In this document: positions 1-6,690 of the stretch, one piece after another
How positions within the stretch are numbered: the stretch's first letter is position 1
Layout: each line of letters begins with the position of its first letter
NCBI GenBank assembly: GCA_001798885.1
Contig: MGQW01000001.1
Location: 1-32,046, forward strand
Length of the DNA: 32,046 nt
Direction of reading: 5' to 3'
From: Deltaproteobacteria bacterium RBG_16_64_85
Lineage (GTDB): Bacteria > Desulfobacterota > Deferrimicrobia > Deferrimicrobiales > Deferrimicrobiaceae
Notes under the pieces: generated by a model
Told to the model about the DNA's origin: nothing
The model's input: the letters and a program-made list of their open reading frames with translations, nothing else
The model's database searches: none
Translations under genes and position numbers: made by a program

Positions 1-157
1 ACCGCTTCCCGATCGCCTCGGAGGCAGGGACGCCCGTGATGCGCTCGGCCGCGCGGTTGAAGGACGTGATGCGCCATTCCTGGTCGACCGTGAAGACACC
101 GTCTGCGATCGAGCTTAGTATCGTTTCGAGAAACTGCTTATCCTGGACCGGATTCAT
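1..157 (-). CDS. PAS-domain protein, N-terminal fragment (left edge)
   Basis: Only the first 52 codons are present; the gene leaves the window at base 1. The start is the ATG whose first base is 157, with AGGA about 10 bases upstream. The visible part is the beginning of a PAS sensor domain (SSIADGVFTVD, then ITSFNRAAERITG). It is strikingly close to residues 18-59 of the complete sigma54 activator at 1599-2990, with the same DGVFTVD and ITSFNRAAE blocks. It is therefore probably a paralogue, either another sigma54-dependent activator or a PAS histidine kinase. The output domain is outside the window, so its function cannot be read. It is divergent from the truncated thioesterase at 385. Confidence 0.75.
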   Translation of the reverse strand, partial: MNPVQDKQFLETILSSIADGVFTVDQEWRITSFNRAAERITGVPASEAIGKR

Positions 158-384
158 CGTCAGCTAAATCCTATCACACGCATTTGCATGAAACAACAAT
201 GCTCCCATTATTGAAATACTATGTTGAACTACTTAAATTTCAACGAAATTATTGGCGAACCTCGGATTGAACCTGCAGATATTCTCCAAATGGCGTTCCA
301 ATTGTGAAACGTGTCTGGTTTCAGGTTTCCGTCGTGATCTCCCGGAACGCCTGCATCGACAGCCGACCCATTCCAGGAGGAATC
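158..384. promoter_or_regulatory. AT-rich divergent intergenic region with an inverted repeat
   Basis: This 227-bp gap between the leftward PAS gene and the rightward thioesterase remnant is much more AT-rich than its surroundings. It contains an inverted repeat GTTGAA-N10-TTCAAC at 223-244. Its right arm is part of TTCAACGAAAT (239-249), an 11-mer that recurs exactly at 1520-1530 between the other PAS regulator and the DUF134 gene. A weak promoter-like TTGCAT lies near 184. A regulatory role is inference. Confidence 0.35.
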
Positions 385-690
385 ATGACCGAAAAGGTCT
401 TTCAGGATTACTATCCCGACAATGTGGCTCATTGCTACGGCTGCGGGCGATTGAACGCGCATGGCTACCGAATCAAAACTTTTTGGCGGGGCGATGAGAC
501 CGTCACGCGCTTCCGCCCGGAGGAGTTCCATACGGCGATTCCCGGCTACGTGTACGGCGGATTGCTCGCGTCGCTGATCGATTGCCACGGAACGGGGACC
601 GCCTTCATTGTGCGGCGTGTCCGTGAGGCCCGTTGCCTTGGTTCGCGCAGGCTGTCGCCGGAGTCACTTCCCGTAATGTTCCGTTCTTGA
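385..690 (+). pseudogene. PaaI-like hotdog thioesterase, truncated at the 3' end
   Basis: The ATG at 385 is chosen because AGGAGG lies at 375-380. The reading frame is open further upstream, but that part lacks family features. Residues 1-73 look like the front half of a hotdog-fold thioesterase of the PaaI family: a short Cys-containing YGCGR stretch, then PGYVYGGLLASLIDCHGTGTA, the first long helix of the fold. Family members normally continue for 70 or more further residues with the central beta-sheet. Here recognisable sequence stops at about base 603. The remaining 28 codons are merely the antisense of the NifX-like gene, which ends at 605. The gene thus seems to have lost its C-terminal half in a rearrangement and is probably non-functional. 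The RBS and N-terminal reading frame are intact, so the event may be recent. Confidence 0.7.
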
Positions 691-991
691 AAGCGGCCAC
701 CGTCTCCTCGACTGTCGGGTGCTCCGAAAAAAAGACGCGGATGTTCGCCGTTTTCAGTTTGCCGAGTGCGCCCATCCCGATACCTCCGACCACCATGGCG
801 TCCAGCCTCTCGCCCGCGAGTTGCGCGAGCGGTCGGCACATGCCGTGTTCGTGGTGGAGATTGCGGTTCGTGATGGCCCGGCAGCTCCCGCTTTCCGTGT
901 CGACGACCATGAAGATCGGTGCCGAACCGAAGTGAAGGCTCACGGGGCTCCGGATGCCGTTGTCCCGGGTGATGGGGATACAGATGTTCAT
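605..991 (-). CDS. NifX/NifB-family (MTH1175-like) iron-molybdenum cluster-binding protein
   Basis: This 128-residue protein starts at ATG 991, with AGGAG 8 bases upstream, and has a typical NifX-family N-terminus (MNICIPITRDNG). The order HFGSAPIF, HHEHGMC at about residues 46-52 and MVVGGIGMGAL at about 66-76 matches small stand-alone proteins of the dinitrogenase iron-molybdenum cofactor family, including MTH1175 and the Desulfovibrio orange protein. Such proteins bind or carry Fe-S or Mo-containing clusters; the His/Cys-rich HHEHGMC and the His-containing tail are likely ligands. It lies 43 bp downstream of the DUF134 gene on the same strand, a likely two-gene operon. It is not evidence for nitrogen fixation, because no nif structural gene is present. 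The exact cofactor is unknown. Confidence 0.85.
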   Translation of the reverse strand: MNICIPITRDNGIRSPVSLHFGSAPIFMVVDTESGSCRAITNRNLHHEHGMCRPLAQLAGERLDAMVVGGIGMGALGKLKTANIRVFFSEHPTVEETVAAFKNGTLREVTPATACANQGNGPHGHAAQ

Positions 992-1034
992 GACGTTTTC
1001 TCCTTCTTGGTTGAGGGTTCGCTGCGGACTCGAC

Positions 1035-1469
1035 TCAGACATTCCTGCAGTCCATCCTCCGCCGCATGCGGCGGCATGGGGGGACTTCCGCTTCCATCGG
1101 CGCCGACTTCCCCTCCGCGCCGCCCACGTCTCCCGTTCGACTGCACCGTGGACACTCGCAACGGGGGGAACGCAGCCGTTCCACGCGGATGGTTCCGCCT
1201 TCGATCTTGAGGGTCTTGCCGTGGGCCAGAGCCTCGGCAACCTTGCGGTGGGCGGCCGCCAGGATACGGCCGAAGGTCGGGCGCGAAACGCTCATCCGCT
1301 CTGCAGCCTGTTCCTGGTACAACCCTTCCAGATCGGCCAGCCGGATCGCTTCGAACTCATCAAGCGTGAGGACGATCTCGACCAGCTCGCGGGCCGGAAT
1401 TCCTGCCGGATGGAACACGGACGCGACCGGTCTCCCGGCTATCCGGCGGCAACATCGTGGTCTGGACAT
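1035..1469 (-). CDS. DUF134 family DNA-binding protein
   Basis: This 144-residue protein has the DUF134 signature: an N-terminal RPRCCRRI motif, then LTLDEFEAIRLADLEGL (about 35-50). A sigma-factor-like helix-turn-helix follows (QEQAAERMSVSRPTFGRIL, about 52-70). The C-terminal part holds a Cys pair (CECPRC) that could bind metal. DUF134 proteins are presumed transcription regulators and very often sit beside NifX-like genes, as here. The ATG at 1469 is supported by GAGGTG about 8 bases upstream. It is divergent from the sigma54 activator gene, and two perfect palindromes lie just upstream of its start, candidates for autoregulation. The regulated genes and signal are not known. Confidence 0.85.
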   Translation of the reverse strand: MSRPRCCRRIAGRPVASVFHPAGIPARELVEIVLTLDEFEAIRLADLEGLYQEQAAERMSVSRPTFGRILAAAHRKVAEALAHGKTLKIEGGTIRVERLRSPRCECPRCSRTGDVGGAEGKSAPMEAEVPPCRRMRRRMDCRNV

Positions 1470-1485
1470 GGCAGCACCTCGCAGG

Positions 1486-1505
1486 TATAATTATAAGCAT
1501 ATGCT
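1486..1505. promoter_or_regulatory. Two abutting palindromes with a -10-like element before DUF134
   Basis: TATAATTATA (1486-1495) and AGCATATGCT (1496-1505) are each perfect 10-bp palindromes lying end to end, 16-36 bp upstream of the DUF134 start. Read on the minus strand the first contains TATAAT, a plausible -10 box. No good -35 at 17 bp was found. The arrangement suits an operator over a promoter, but this is inference. Confidence 0.4.
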
Positions 1506-1598
1506 CAAATAGGTCATGCTTCAACGAAATACGCGCATAAATGGGATTTTAAAGAGCGGTGTCACGGTCACCGGGGAAAAATTGCAGGTTGAATCGTC

Positions 1599-2990
1599 AT
1601 GCCCGTGAACAAGAAAAGAGAAAATAAACCCGAAGGGCCGGCCCCGACGAATGCCATCCTGGAGAGTATCTCCGACGGCGTCTTCACGGTCGACTTGGGA
1701 TGGCGGATCACCTCGTTCAATCGTGCGGCCGAGGAAATTACGGGAATATCAAGGGAAGAAGCCATCGGCCGGCTCTGCCCCGAGGTGTTCCGCTCCAGCA
1801 TGTGCGAGGCCGAATGCGCGCTTCGGCGAACCCTGAAGACCGGAAAGCCCGTGATCGGCCGGTCGGGTTTCATCGTCGACGCGGACGGAACCCGCATCCC
1901 CATCAGCGTATCCACGGCGGTGCTTCGGGATGCCGGGGGTCATGTCGTGGGCGGGGCGGAAACCTTCCGCGACCTGAGCGAGGTCGAGGCGTTGCGCCGG
2001 GAACTGGAAGGACGCCTCCGGGTTGGCGACCTGGTCAGCCGCAGCCCCGTCATGCAGAAGGTGTTTGAAGTCCTTCCCGCCATCGCCGCCAGTCCCAGCA
2101 CGGTGCTGATCCTCGGCGAAACGGGGACCGGCAAGGAACTGGTCGCGCGGACGATTCACTCCTTGAGCCCGCGATGCAAGGGCCCCTTCGTCGCAGTCAA
2201 CTGCGGCGCCCTTCCGGATACGCTCCTGGAATCGGAGCTGTTTGGCTACAAGGCGGGGGCTTTCACCGGGGCGACCAGGGACAAGCCGGGGCGTTTTGCC
2301 GTGGCCAAGGGGGGAACCCTTTTTCTGGACGAGATCGGCGAGGTGAGCCCGGCGATGCAGGTGCGGCTCCTGCGGGTGCTCCAGGAGCGGTCCTATGAAC
2401 CGTTGGGGGGCACTCGCTCCGAAACCGCCGATGTGCGGGTTATCGTCGCCACCAACAAGGACCTGGCGGAACAGGTGCGCCGGGGCGCTTTCCGCGAAGA
2501 TCTTTACTATCGCGTAAACGTGGTGCGCGTGGTGTTGCCGCCGCTCCGCCTGCGCAAGGAGGACATTCCCGTCCTCGTGGAGCAGTTCATCGTCCGGTTC
2601 AACCGGCTGCAACGGAGATCCGTCCAGGGGGTCGAATCCGAAGCGCTGTCCATGCTCATGGCCCATGACTGGCCCGGGAACGTCCGCGAACTGGAGAACG
2701 CGATCGAACGCTCCTATATTCTGTGCGACGAGGGCTTCATCGGGCTCGGGCATCTGCCGGAGGAACTGACGGCGCGCGGTTCTGCGCGAACCTCCGGTTC
2801 CAGGATGAGAGCGGCCCGGGAGCTTCTGGAAGCGCACACCATCCGGAAAGCCCTGGAACGAAACGCCGGGAACCGCACGGCCGCGGCAAAGGAACTCGGC
2901 ATCCACAAGAGCACCCTGTTCCGCAAGATCAAACGGCTGGCGATCCCTGCGTTTTCGACGGATAGGCGGCGCAACGACCGACGGTCGTAG
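1599..2990 (+). CDS. PAS-domain sigma54-dependent transcriptional activator
   Basis: A 463-residue enhancer-binding protein of the NtrC class without a receiver domain. A PAS sensor spans about 17-125. The AAA+ domain spans about 145-380 with Walker A GETGTGKE (173-180), the sigma54-contacting GAFTGA loop (220-225) and Walker B LFLDE (241-245). The Fis-type helix-turn-helix lies at about 415-446 (NRTAAAKELGIHKSTLFRK). All catalytic motifs look intact. The PAS domain carries three closely spaced cysteines (C60, C69, C73), which could bind a metal or Fe-S cluster or act as a redox switch. The ATG at 1599 has only a weak RBS. Paired inverted repeats and a sigma54 promoter directly downstream point to the gene at 3198 as its target. 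The sensed signal is unknown. Confidence 0.93.
   Translation: MPVNKKRENKPEGPAPTNAILESISDGVFTVDLGWRITSFNRAAEEITGISREEAIGRLCPEVFRSSMCEAECALRRTLKTGKPVIGRSGFIVDADGTRIPISVSTAVLRDAGGHVVGGAETFRDLSEVEALRRELEGRLRVGDLVSRSPVMQKVFEVLPAIAASPSTVLILGETGTGKELVARTIHSLSPRCKGPFVAVNCGALPDTLLESELFGYKAGAFTGATRDKPGRFAVAKGGTLFLDEIGEVSPAMQVRLLRVLQERSYEPLGGTRSETADVRVIVATNKDLAEQVRRGAFREDLYYRVNVVRVVLPPLRLRKEDIPVLVEQFIVRFNRLQRRSVQGVESEALSMLMAHDWPGNVRELENAIERSYILCDEGFIGLGHLPEELTARGSARTSGSRMRAARELLEAHTIRKALERNAGNRTAAAKELGIHKSTLFRKIKRLAIPAFSTDRRRNDRRS
2974..2988. repeat. 15-bp palindrome in the 3' end of the activator gene
   Basis: ACGACCG-A-CGGTCGT is a perfect palindrome about a central base. It overlaps the last codons of the activator and lies next to the paired GTCGC/GCGAC repeats. 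It may be part of the same enhancer region or only reflect Arg/Asp codons. Confidence 0.4.
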
Positions 2991-3038
2991 TCGCACTTCT
3001 GCGACCCGTCCGACGGGTTGAAGTCGCACGAAAGCGAC
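2990..3038. promoter_or_regulatory. Paired inverted repeats, candidate enhancer for the sigma54 activator
   Basis: Two copies of GTCGC-N6-GCGAC are seen at 2990-3005 (GTCGCACTTCTGCGAC) and 3023-3038 (GTCGCACGAAAGCGAC). Their centres are 33 bp apart, about three helical turns, so both would face the same side of the DNA. Between them is a further palindrome CCCGTC-C-GACGGG (3005-3017). The second repeat lies about 90 bp upstream of a sigma54 promoter. This is the usual layout of an upstream activator sequence for an oligomeric enhancer-binding protein. The second repeat extends to AAGTCGC/GCGACTT and could alternatively serve as a weak transcription terminator. Confidence 0.6.
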
Positions 3039-3126
3039 TTAGCCCTTTTCCGCCGACCCCCTTCCCGATCTCAAAGATCCTTTCTTTACGGACGGTTTCA
3101 GTATCCGGCTTCGACCTCGCGGGTTG

Positions 3127-3142
3127 TGGCACGCCCGATGCA
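3127..3142 (+). promoter_or_regulatory. Sigma54 (RpoN) promoter upstream of the NifX/zinc-ribbon gene
   Basis: TGGCACGCCCGATGCA matches the -24/-12 consensus (TGGCACG-N4-TTGCA) at all but one position. The invariant GG (3128-3129) and GC (3140-3141) are separated by exactly 10 bp. Transcription would begin near 3152, about 45 bp before the start codon of the gene at 3198. A sigma54 activator gene ends 137 bp upstream. Confidence 0.8.
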
Positions 3143-3197
3143 CTCTTTCGAATCATAAACCGTTCGATCCGGCGACCCGGAGAAGGGACACCAAGGA

Positions 3198-3800
3198 ATG
3201 AAGGCGGCATTTGCGGTCTGGAACCACCGAATCGCCCCGGTCTTCGATTTCTCCCGGGAGATCCTCCTGGTGGATGTCGAGTCGGGGCGTGTCGTCGGCG
3301 AAGCCCAGGAGTCCCTTCCGGGCGATCCGGGGACAGGGAAGTGGCTTCGCCTGGTCGAGCTGGGTGTCGACACGCTCGTTTGCGGAGCCATTTCCCGCCC
3401 CCTGCAAGCCATGGTCGCAGCCAACGGCATCCGGGTCATCCCGTTCGTGGGCGGCGACCTGCAAGAGGTAATTCAGGCGTGGGTGAGCGGCAGGCTCCAA
3501 GATGATCTCTTCGTCATGCCCGGCTGTCGCGGGCGCGGAGACCGCTTCGAACATAGACAGGGCTTCGGCGGAAAGGAGGACTTCATGAAGGGGAGGAACC
3601 GTGGCGGAATCGGATCGGGCAGCGGGCAGGGGCGGGGTCGTGGCGGCCAAGGAGCAGGCCGGATGGGCGGGCCTTCCGCGGCAGGACCGGGCGGCTTCTG
3701 CGTGTGCCCGCGATGCGGCCGCAAGGAACCGCATGAACGGGGAGTTCCCTGCATGCAGAAGCAGTGTCCCGCGTGCGGAGTCGCAATGACGAGATCGTAG
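3198..3800 (+). CDS. NifX-family domain fused to a glycine-rich linker and zinc ribbon
   Basis: A 200-residue protein. Residues 1-100 form a NifX/NifB-like cofactor-binding domain (MKAAFAVWNHRIAPVFDFSR, VDTLVCGAISRPLQ, IPFVGGDLQEVIQAW). It lacks the HHxHGxC loop of the shorter family member at 605-991. Residues 122-167 are a low-complexity Gly/Arg-rich linker. Residues 168-193 carry CVCPRCG...C-x4-CPACG (C168, C170, C173, C185, C190, C193), a rubredoxin-like or zinc-ribbon knuckle. The start at 3198 follows AAGG very closely, with GGAG further upstream. It lies behind a sigma54 promoter and 23 bp before the DUF5320 gene, so both are probably co-transcribed. A role in metal-cluster handling is inferred from the family only. 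Confidence 0.85.
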   Translation: MKAAFAVWNHRIAPVFDFSREILLVDVESGRVVGEAQESLPGDPGTGKWLRLVELGVDTLVCGAISRPLQAMVAANGIRVIPFVGGDLQEVIQAWVSGRLQDDLFVMPGCRGRGDRFEHRQGFGGKEDFMKGRNRGGIGSGSGQGRGRGGQGAGRMGGPSAAGPGGFCVCPRCGRKEPHERGVPCMQKQCPACGVAMTRS

Positions 3801-3823
3801 GAGAACGAGAAGGAGGCGCTGTC

Positions 3824-4156
3824 ATGCCAAGAGGAGACGGAACGGGGCCCATGGGAATGGGCCCGAGGACCGGACGCGCAGCCGGAACCTGCGCGGGATA
3901 TTGGACGCCCGGCAATTCGTATCCCGTCCCCGGGCGCGGCTTCGGGATGGGATTCGGGCACGGGTGGCGGCACTGGTTCCACGCCACCGGCGTGCCGGAC
4001 TGGATGCGATTCGGCGGGCATGCCCCGGGATATCCGCGGCCCGATCCGGAGCTGGAGAAGCAGGGGCTCAGAAACATTGCCGAGACGCTGGCGTCGGAGT
4101 TGGAGGCCATCCGGAAGCGGATCAGCGAGCTCGAAACCGGTTCCGCGGAGAAGTGA
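3824..4156 (+). CDS. DUF5320-type glycine-rich protein with C-terminal coiled coil
   Basis: A 110-residue protein starting at ATG 3824 behind a perfect AGGAGG (3811-3816). It opens with MPRGDGTGPMGMGPRTGRAAG, the hallmark N-terminus of DUF5320 proteins. A Gly/Trp/His/Pro-rich middle follows, then a charged helix at about 73-105 (LEKQGLRNIAETLASELEAIRKRISELE) likely to form a coiled coil. The function is unknown. Such genes are commonly found beside NifX-like and DUF134 genes in anaerobes, which agrees with the neighbours here. The short spacing behind the gene at 3198 suggests sigma54-driven co-expression. It faces serS tail to tail; the 141-bp gap between them shows no clear terminator. Confidence 0.8.
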   Translation: MPRGDGTGPMGMGPRTGRAAGTCAGYWTPGNSYPVPGRGFGMGFGHGWRHWFHATGVPDWMRFGGHAPGYPRPDPELEKQGLRNIAETLASELEAIRKRISELETGSAEK

Positions 4157-4297
4157 AACCGGCGGGAGCGGAATCACTGCTTCAATTCCACTCCATCCCA
4201 ACCGCTTCTATATCTCGAGCACCGTAGTAAAGAATGGCCTTCGCCTGCATAGCGACGTGCGATGCCAGGCAACAGGGGGACTCCGGCCGGGGCGTCT

Positions 4298-5575
4298 TCA
4301 GCGCCTCGTGATCCGCTCCAGGCCGTTCATGTAGGGGCGCAGCGGCCCGGGGATCAGGACGGTGCCGTCCGCCTGCTGGAAGTTCTCGAGGATGGCGACG
4401 ACCGAGCGCCCCACCGCCAGCCCGGAGCCGTTCAGAGTGTGCGCCAGGCGGGTCTTCCCCGTCGCGGGGTCGCGGAAGCGGATCTTCGCGCGCCGCGCCT
4501 GGAAGTCGGTGAAGTTGCTGCAGGAGGAGATCTCCCGGTACCGGTCCTGCGACGGCAGCCACACTTCGAGATCGTACGTCTTGGCGGAGGAGAAACCCAG
4601 GTCCGCGGTGCGCAGCGTCACGACCCGGTAGGGCAGGCCAAGCCTTTTCAGGATGTCCTCCGCGTCGGCGGTGAGCGACTCGAGCTCCGCCCACGACTCC
4701 TCGGGGCGGCAAACTTCCACCAGCTCCACCTTGTTGAACTGGTGCTGGCGGATCATCCCTCGCACGTCCTTGCCGTACGAGCCCGCCTCCGCGCGGAAGC
4801 AGGGGGTGTAGGCCGTCATTTTCAACGGGAGCCTCTCTCCCGGCAGGATCTCGTCGCGGACGATGTTGGTCACCGGCACCTCCGCGGTCGGGACGAGGAA
4901 GTAGTCGGTCCCCGCCACCCGGAAGAGATCTTCCTCGAACTTGGGCAGCTGCCCCGTGCCGAAAAAGGACGCGGAGTTGGCCAGGAAGGGAGGCAGCACC
5001 TCCAGGTACCCGTGCTCCCGCGTGTGGACGTCCAGCATGAAGTTGATGAGCGCCCTCTCGAGAAGCGCACCGGCCCCCAAGCTCAGGCAGAAACGGGCCC
5101 CGGCGATCTTCGCCGCCCGCTCGAAATCGAGGATCTCCAGGTCGGCGCCGATGTCGACGTGATCGCGCACCGGGAAGGGAAACGACGCGGGCGTCCCCCA
5201 CGTCCGGACGATAGCGTTGTCCTCTTCCCCCGCTCCCTCGGGAACCGACGGATCGGGGACGTTGGGGATGTTCAGCAGGACCTCCTCCATTTGCCGCTCC
5301 AGCTCCGGAAGGCCGGCCTCCATTTCCTTGATCCGGGCCGCGACCTCCTTCATCTTCTCCATGAGGGCGGAGGCGTCCTTCTTCTCCCTGCGCAGTCGGC
5401 CGATCTCCTCGGAGGCCGCGTTTCGCTCCGCCCGCAGAGCCTCCACCGACGACAGAAGCGCCCGCCGCTTCCGGTCGATCCCGACAAACCCTTCGAGGTT
5501 CGCCGTCGACCCGCGCCGGCGCAGCGCCTCCTCGACGGCCGGGACGTTTTCACGGACGAACTTCACGTCGAGCAT
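4298..5575 (-). CDS. serS: Seryl-tRNA synthetase
   Basis: A 425-residue class II synthetase that charges tRNA-Ser (and tRNA-Sec where present) with serine in the cytoplasm. The N-terminal [10 protein letters not shown] and the long antiparallel coiled-coil arm (about 30-105, rich in Arg/Glu/Lys) bind the tRNA. The catalytic core shows motif 2 ([20 protein letters not shown], about 260-279) and motif 3 ([16 protein letters not shown], about 383-398). TAEVP (230-234) helps bind serine. Length is normal for bacteria. The ATG at 5575 has GGGAGGGG upstream and overlaps the mqnC stop by 13 bp, so translation is probably coupled to the menaquinone gene. It is the last gene of a long minus-strand run. 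Confidence 0.97.
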   Translation of the reverse strand: MLDVKFVRENVPAVEEALRRRGSTANLEGFVGIDRKRRALLSSVEALRAERNAASEEIGRLRREKKDASALMEKMKEVAARIKEMEAGLPELERQMEEVLLNIPNVPDPSVPEGAGEEDNAIVRTWGTPASFPFPVRDHVDIGADLEILDFERAAKIAGARFCLSLGAGALLERALINFMLDVHTREHGYLEVLPPFLANSASFFGTGQLPKFEEDLFRVAGTDYFLVPTAEVPVTNIVRDEILPGERLPLKMTAYTPCFRAEAGSYGKDVRGMIRQHQFNKVELVEVCRPEESWAELESLTADAEDILKRLGLPYRVVTLRTADLGFSSAKTYDLEVWLPSQDRYREISSCSNFTDFQARRAKIRFRDPATGKTRLAHTLNGSGLAVGRSVVAILENFQQADGTVLIPGPLRPYMNGLERITRR

Positions 5576-6690
5576 GGCGGCCCCTCCCGTTTCAGCGGCT
5601 GGAATCCCGCGTCCCGGATCGTTGCGACGATTTCCTCCTCCGACATCCGGAAAGCGACCCCCGCGGAGGCCACGACGTTCTCCTCGATCATCGTGCTCCC
5701 GAAGTCGTTCGCGCCGAAGAACAGCCCCAGCTGGGCCACCTTCGCCCCCATGGTCACCCACGACACCTGGACGGTCCGGATGTTCGGGATCAGCAGCCGG
5801 GAGACCGCGAGGACGCGCAGGTATCCCACGGCGTGGCCGAACCCCGCCAATGCGCTTTCCCCGAAGCCGGGATCGCCCGACAGAGCCGTATTCCCCGGCT
5901 GGAAGGTCCAGGGGATGAAGGAGGCGAAGCCGCCGGTCCGGTCCTGGAGGTCCCGGACCCGGAGCAGGTGCCTGGCGATCGATTCCGGGGCCTCGACGCT
6001 GCCGAACATCATCGTGGCGGAGGTGCGCAGCCCCTGCCGGTGCGCCTCGCGCATCACGGCGGCCCATTGCTCCCAGCCGATCTTTCGCGGACTGATTTTC
6101 GCCCGGACCTCGTCGTCCAAGATCTCCGCGCCGCCGCCGGGGATGGAGTCGAGCCCCGCGGCGACCAGCCGGACGATGACCTCCCGGATCGTCAGCCCCG
6201 ACCGATTCGCGAAGTGCCAGACCTCCGGGGGGGAAAAACCGTGGAGCCGGATCGGATACCGCTTCACCGCGCGGACGAGGCGTTCCGCCTCCTCGATCCC
6301 CCAGTCGGGGTGCAAGCCTCCCTGGAGCAGAACTTGCGTCCCGCCGAGCGAAAGCGTCTCCTCGATTTTCTTCGAGAGCGCCTCTCCGGAGAGCACATAG
6401 GCGTCAGGGGCCGACGGGTCGCGGAAGAAGGCGCAGAAGGAGCAGCCGCACACGCAGATGTTGGTGTAATTGATATTGCGGTCCACGATGTAAGCGACGG
6501 CGCCGTCGGGGTGCAGGCTCCGCCTCACGCGGTCCGCTGCCCGCCCGAGCGCGAACAGCGGCGCCTCCCGGAGCAGGAGCGCCGCATCCTCGACGGTCGG
6601 GCGCTCCGAATCCGCCCGGCGGAGGATCTCCTCCCATCGGCCCCCTGTGCTCCCGCGGCTCCCCGTTCCCGGGGCTGCGCTTCCCTCCAT
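5563..6690 (-). CDS. mqnC: Cyclic dehypoxanthine futalosine synthase (radical SAM)
   Basis: A radical SAM enzyme of the futalosine menaquinone pathway that cyclises dehypoxanthine futalosine. With the start at 6690 it has 375 residues. The [4Fe-4S] motif is C79-x3-C83-x2-C86 (sequence CVCGCSFC, with an extra Cys inside). [14 protein letters not shown] and [16 protein letters not shown] are characteristic of MqnC/MqnE-type enzymes. The ATG at 6690 shares one base with the mqnE stop (TGATG). An in-frame ATG at 6702 is possible but lacks a Shine-Dalgarno. The gene directly follows mqnE, its close paralogue, and overlaps serS. The first residues (about 1-20) are Gly/Ser-rich and not conserved, so the true start may differ slightly. 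Confidence 0.93.
   Translation of the reverse strand: MEGSAAPGTGSRGSTGGRWEEILRRADSERPTVEDAALLLREAPLFALGRAADRVRRSLHPDGAVAYIVDRNINYTNICVCGCSFCAFFRDPSAPDAYVLSGEALSKKIEETLSLGGTQVLLQGGLHPDWGIEEAERLVRAVKRYPIRLHGFSPPEVWHFANRSGLTIREVIVRLVAAGLDSIPGGGAEILDDEVRAKISPRKIGWEQWAAVMREAHRQGLRTSATMMFGSVEAPESIARHLLRVRDLQDRTGGFASFIPWTFQPGNTALSGDPGFGESALAGFGHAVGYLRVLAVSRLLIPNIRTVQVSWVTMGAKVAQLGLFFGANDFGSTMIEENVVASAGVAFRMSEEEIVATIRDAGFQPLKREGPPCST

Noticed and set aside
304-384. N-terminal extension of the thioesterase to an ATG at 304
   Set aside because: The AGGAGG at 375-380 and family N-terminus support ATG 385; the extension has no similarity to the fold.
605-1240. Long minus-strand frame beginning at 1240 for the NifX-like protein
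   Set aside because: The extra N-terminus overlaps the DUF134 gene; AGGAG and the family start MNICIP mark ATG 991.
1543-1558. Possible sigma54 promoter before the activator gene (GG-N10-GC spacing)
   Set aside because: Only the spacing fits; the bases around GG and GC do not match TGGCACG or TTGC.
1749-3029. Open frame of 426 codons on the minus strand
   Set aside because: It is antisense to the sigma54 activator, which has every expected catalytic motif.
605-3800. Nitrogen fixation locus
   Set aside because: NifX-like domains occur widely in non-fixing anaerobes; no nifH, D, K, E, N or full nifB is present.
4262-6400. Open frame of 712 codons on the plus strand
   Set aside because: It runs opposite serS and mqnC, both with complete motifs; its translation is low complexity.
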